Assembly (NCBI GenBank): GCA_964555675.1
Contig: CAZKTU010000176.1
Location: 1 to 14,172, forward strand
Length of the DNA stretch: 14,172 bases
Origin: CAIWXH01 sp964555675
GTDB taxonomy: Bacteria; Chloroflexota; Chloroflexia; Chloroflexales; Chloroflexaceae
Reading direction: 5' to 3'
This document shows positions 12,487 to 14,172 of this stretch, piece by piece. A model generated the notes under the pieces. The model did no database searches. It was not told the origin of the DNA and was given only the letters and a program-made list of their open reading frames with translations. The position numbers were made by a program, and so were the translations under genes. The stretch's first letter is position 1, and each line of letters opens with the position of its first letter.

Positions 12487-12772
12487 GCGACGACTGTGAC
12501 CAGGAAGAGTACACCGGGTACGGCGGCCCAGCGAGTCGGCAGATGGTGCGAGGCCGGCGCGCACGACGCGGTGGAATGGACCTGTGAGTCGCGGGCCGAA
12601 CGGGCAGCGCCCAAGTAGTCCCCGCCGGAGACGCCACCGTTATCACGGCGAAGGGTATAGAGCGCGCGCGCCTTCGGCTCGCGGCGACAGTACCCCAGAG
12701 TGCGCGGCCCTAGGCCGCGAACGAGAGTGGCACCGCGAGCTTTTCGCCTCTCGACCCAACCGGGTCGGGGGG
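12487..12772 (+). promoter_or_regulatory. T-box riboswitch with tryptophan (UGG) specifier
   Basis: Stem I closes with GCGAC (12487-12491) against GTCGC (12588-12592). It contains the conserved GACCAG...AGAGTA and the distal AGCGAGTCGG...GGTGCGAGGCCGG elements. In the specifier loop GAATGGACC...TGTGAG presents TGG at 12577-12579, the Trp codon. A perfect 7-bp hairpin (12703-12719) fits Stem III. The T-box proper, GAGAGTGGCACCGCGA (12723-12738), can form the antiterminator: GAGAG with CTCTC (12748-12752) and GCG with CGC around the 7-base bulge TGGCACC. The bulge TGGC (12728-12731) would pair with the GCCA end of tRNA-Trp, whose discriminator base is usually G. Uncharged tRNA-Trp should therefore turn on trpB2. 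Confidence 0.93.
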
Positions 12773-12778
12773 TTTTTT
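12747..12778 (+). terminator. T-box terminator competing with the antiterminator
   Basis: Bases 12747-12757 (core CGACCC) pair with 12762-12772 (GGGTCG then G run) around AACC, giving an 11-bp stem with two G-U pairs, followed by six T (12773-12778). The 5' arm contains the same CTCTC (12748-12752) that the antiterminator needs, so the two structures exclude each other. Confidence 0.93.
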
Positions 12779-12810
12779 GTTGTCTCGTCGCATCAATCGA
12801 GGAGGAGCCC

Positions 12811-14169
12811 ATGGAAACGGTCAAGTACGTCCTGCACGAGCGGGAGATGCCGACCACTTGGTACAACATCGCCGCCGACCTGCCCACGCCGCCCCCCGCC
12901 GTGCTGCACCCGGGGACGCAGCAGCCGATCGGGCCCGCCGACCTGGCCCCGCTCTTCCCGATGGCGCTCATCCTCCAGGAGGTCAGCACCGAGCGCGCGA
13001 TCGAGATCCCCGAGGAGGTTCAGGCGATCTACCGGCAGTGGCGGCCGACCCCGCTCTACCGGGCCAGGCGTCTCGAGAAGGCCCTCGATACGCCCGCCAA
13101 GATTTACTATAAGTACGAGGGCGTCAGCCCCGCCGGCAGCCACAAGCCGAACACCGCTGTCGCCCAGGCCTACTACAACAAGCAAGAGGGCGTGAAGCGT
13201 CTGGTCACCGAGACCGGCGCGGGCCAGTGGGGCTCGTCGCTGGCCTTCGCCGGGGCGCTCTTTGGCCTCGAGGTGCTGGTCTACATGGTCAAGGTCAGCT
13301 ACAACCAGAAGCCCTACCGCCGCGCGCTGATGGAGACCTACGGCGCCCGCGTGGTGGCCAGCCCCAGCGTCGAGACGGCGGCCGGCCGCGGCATCCTGGC
13401 CGAGCACCCCGACAGCACCGGCAGCCTCGGCATCGCGATCAGCGAGGCGGTCGAGGTGGCCGCCCAGCGCGAGGACACCAAGTACGCCCTGGGCAGCGTG
13501 CTCAACCACGTGCTGCTGCACCAGACCGTGATCGGCCAGGAGGCCCTGGCCCAGCTCGAGCAGGCCGGCGATTACCCCGACATCATCGTCGGTTGCACCG
13601 GCGGTGGCAGCAACTTCGCCGGGATCGCCTTCCCCTTCATCGGGGCCAAGCTGCGCGGCGAGCGCGACGTGCGCGTGGTGGCGGTCGAGCCGGCGGCCTG
13701 CCCCAGCCTGACCAAGGGGCGTTACGCCTACGACTTCGGCGACACCGCCGGCATGACCCCCATGGTCAAGATGCACACCCTCGGCCACAACTTCGTCCCG
13801 TCCGGCTTCCACGCCGGCGGCCTGCGCTACCACGGCATGGCGCCCCTGGTCAGCCACCTGCTCGAGCTCGGCCAGATCGAGGCCACGGCCCTGCAGCAGC
13901 TCGAGACCTTCGGCGCCGGCCTGACCTTCGCCCGCGCCGAGGGCATCGTGCCCGCCCCCGAGGCCAACCACGCCGTGGCCGGGGCGATCGTCGAGGCCCT
14001 GCGCTGCAAGGAGTCGGGCGAGGCGAAGACCATCCTCTTCAACCTCTGCGGCCACGGGCACTTCGATATGCAGGCCTACACCGACTTCCAGGCCGGCCGG
14101 CTCAAGGACTACGAGTACTCGGACGACGAGGTCGCCATGGCCCTGGCGGGCCTGCCCAGCGTGGGCTAG
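12811..14169 (+). CDS. trpB2: tryptophan synthase beta chain, TrpB2 type
   Basis: This PLP enzyme of 452 residues condenses indole with serine to give tryptophan. Lys112 in GSHKPN is the PLP Schiff-base lysine, Glu134 in TETGAGQWG the catalytic glutamate, and GCTGGGSNF (about 263-271) the cofactor-phosphate loop. The longer N-terminal part (WYNIAADLPTP, 17-27) and overall length above 400 mark the TrpB2 group rather than TrpB1 (about 395 residues). TrpB2 proteins often act without a tight TrpA partner and may salvage indole. No trpA or other trp gene is seen, though sequence after the stop is only three bases. The ATG at 12811 has GAGGAGGAG just upstream. An in-frame ATG at 12700 lies inside the leader RNA and is not a start. 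Expression should rise when tRNA-Trp is uncharged, through the T-box upstream. Confidence 0.96.
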   Translation: METVKYVLHEREMPTTWYNIAADLPTPPPAVLHPGTQQPIGPADLAPLFPMALILQEVSTERAIEIPEEVQAIYRQWRPTPLYRARRLEKALDTPAKIYYKYEGVSPAGSHKPNTAVAQAYYNKQEGVKRLVTETGAGQWGSSLAFAGALFGLEVLVYMVKVSYNQKPYRRALMETYGARVVASPSVETAAGRGILAEHPDSTGSLGIAISEAVEVAAQREDTKYALGSVLNHVLLHQTVIGQEALAQLEQAGDYPDIIVGCTGGGSNFAGIAFPFIGAKLRGERDVRVVAVEPAACPSLTKGRYAYDFGDTAGMTPMVKMHTLGHNFVPSGFHAGGLRYHGMAPLVSHLLELGQIEATALQQLETFGAGLTFARAEGIVPAPEANHAVAGAIVEALRCKESGEAKTILFNLCGHGHFDMQAYTDFQAGRLKDYEYSDDEVAMALAGLPSVG

Positions 14170-14172
14170 CCG

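Noticed and set aside
12700..12810. Upstream in-frame ATG that would lengthen TrpB2 by 37 residues
   Set aside because: It sits within T-box Stem III, upstream of the terminator. The ATG at 12811 has an excellent ribosome-binding site and gives the normal N-terminus.
12465..12989. Minus-strand open frame across the T-box leader
   Set aside because: It overlaps a structured RNA leader and the start of trpB2 and has no homologous-looking motif.

Overview
The window is a GC-rich, gene-dense piece of a bacterial chromosome. It most resembles a member of the Chloroflexota (class Chloroflexia). That placement is an inference. It rests on a LysW-type lysine or arginine pathway hydrolase, a TrpB2-type tryptophan synthase under a T-box leader, surface proteins with a single C-terminal anchor, scattered 7-bp tandem repeats between genes, and a multi-PAS/GAF HD-GYP protein. 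No rRNA, tRNA, CRISPR array, transposase or phage gene is visible.

Left part, minus strand, read from about 7200 down to 86: a cobalamin (B12) operon. A sigma70-like promoter (7169-7197) precedes a class-I cobalamin riboswitch (aptamer about 7011-7126), whose expression platform ends in a clear intrinsic terminator (6901-6929) just upstream of the first gene. The genes are: a secreted, anchored alpha/alpha-toroid (prenyltransferase-like repeat) protein; a secreted, membrane-anchored DUF4430-like protein; cobC (alpha-ribazole-phosphate phosphatase); cobT; cobS; an ECF-type transporter T component (cbiQ/ecfT); and tsaD (tRNA t6A synthesis). From cobC to tsaD the genes overlap or abut. Together they encode assembly of the lower ligand and nucleotide loop plus a probable uptake route. 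The first two proteins look like the two domains of animal intrinsic factor/transcobalamin made as separate chains. This is the most interesting feature of the window.

Middle part, minus strand, 7399-9506: an extended SDR NAD-dependent epimerase, and upstream of it a LysK-type [LysW]-lysine/ornithine hydrolase. A TATAAT box seven bases before the lysK ATG suggests a leaderless transcript.

Right part, plus strand, 9718-14169: a large cytoplasmic PAS-PAS-PAS-GAF-GAF-HD-GYP protein (probable c-di-GMP phosphodiesterase), then a strong promoter, a complete T-box riboswitch with a UGG (Trp) specifier and a terminator that excludes the antiterminator, and trpB2 (tryptophan synthase beta chain, type 2).

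Non-coding stretches hold short 7-bp tandem repeats (4917-5000, 7244-7271, and one inside the cobS coding sequence at 3051-3071) and several inverted repeats of unknown role.
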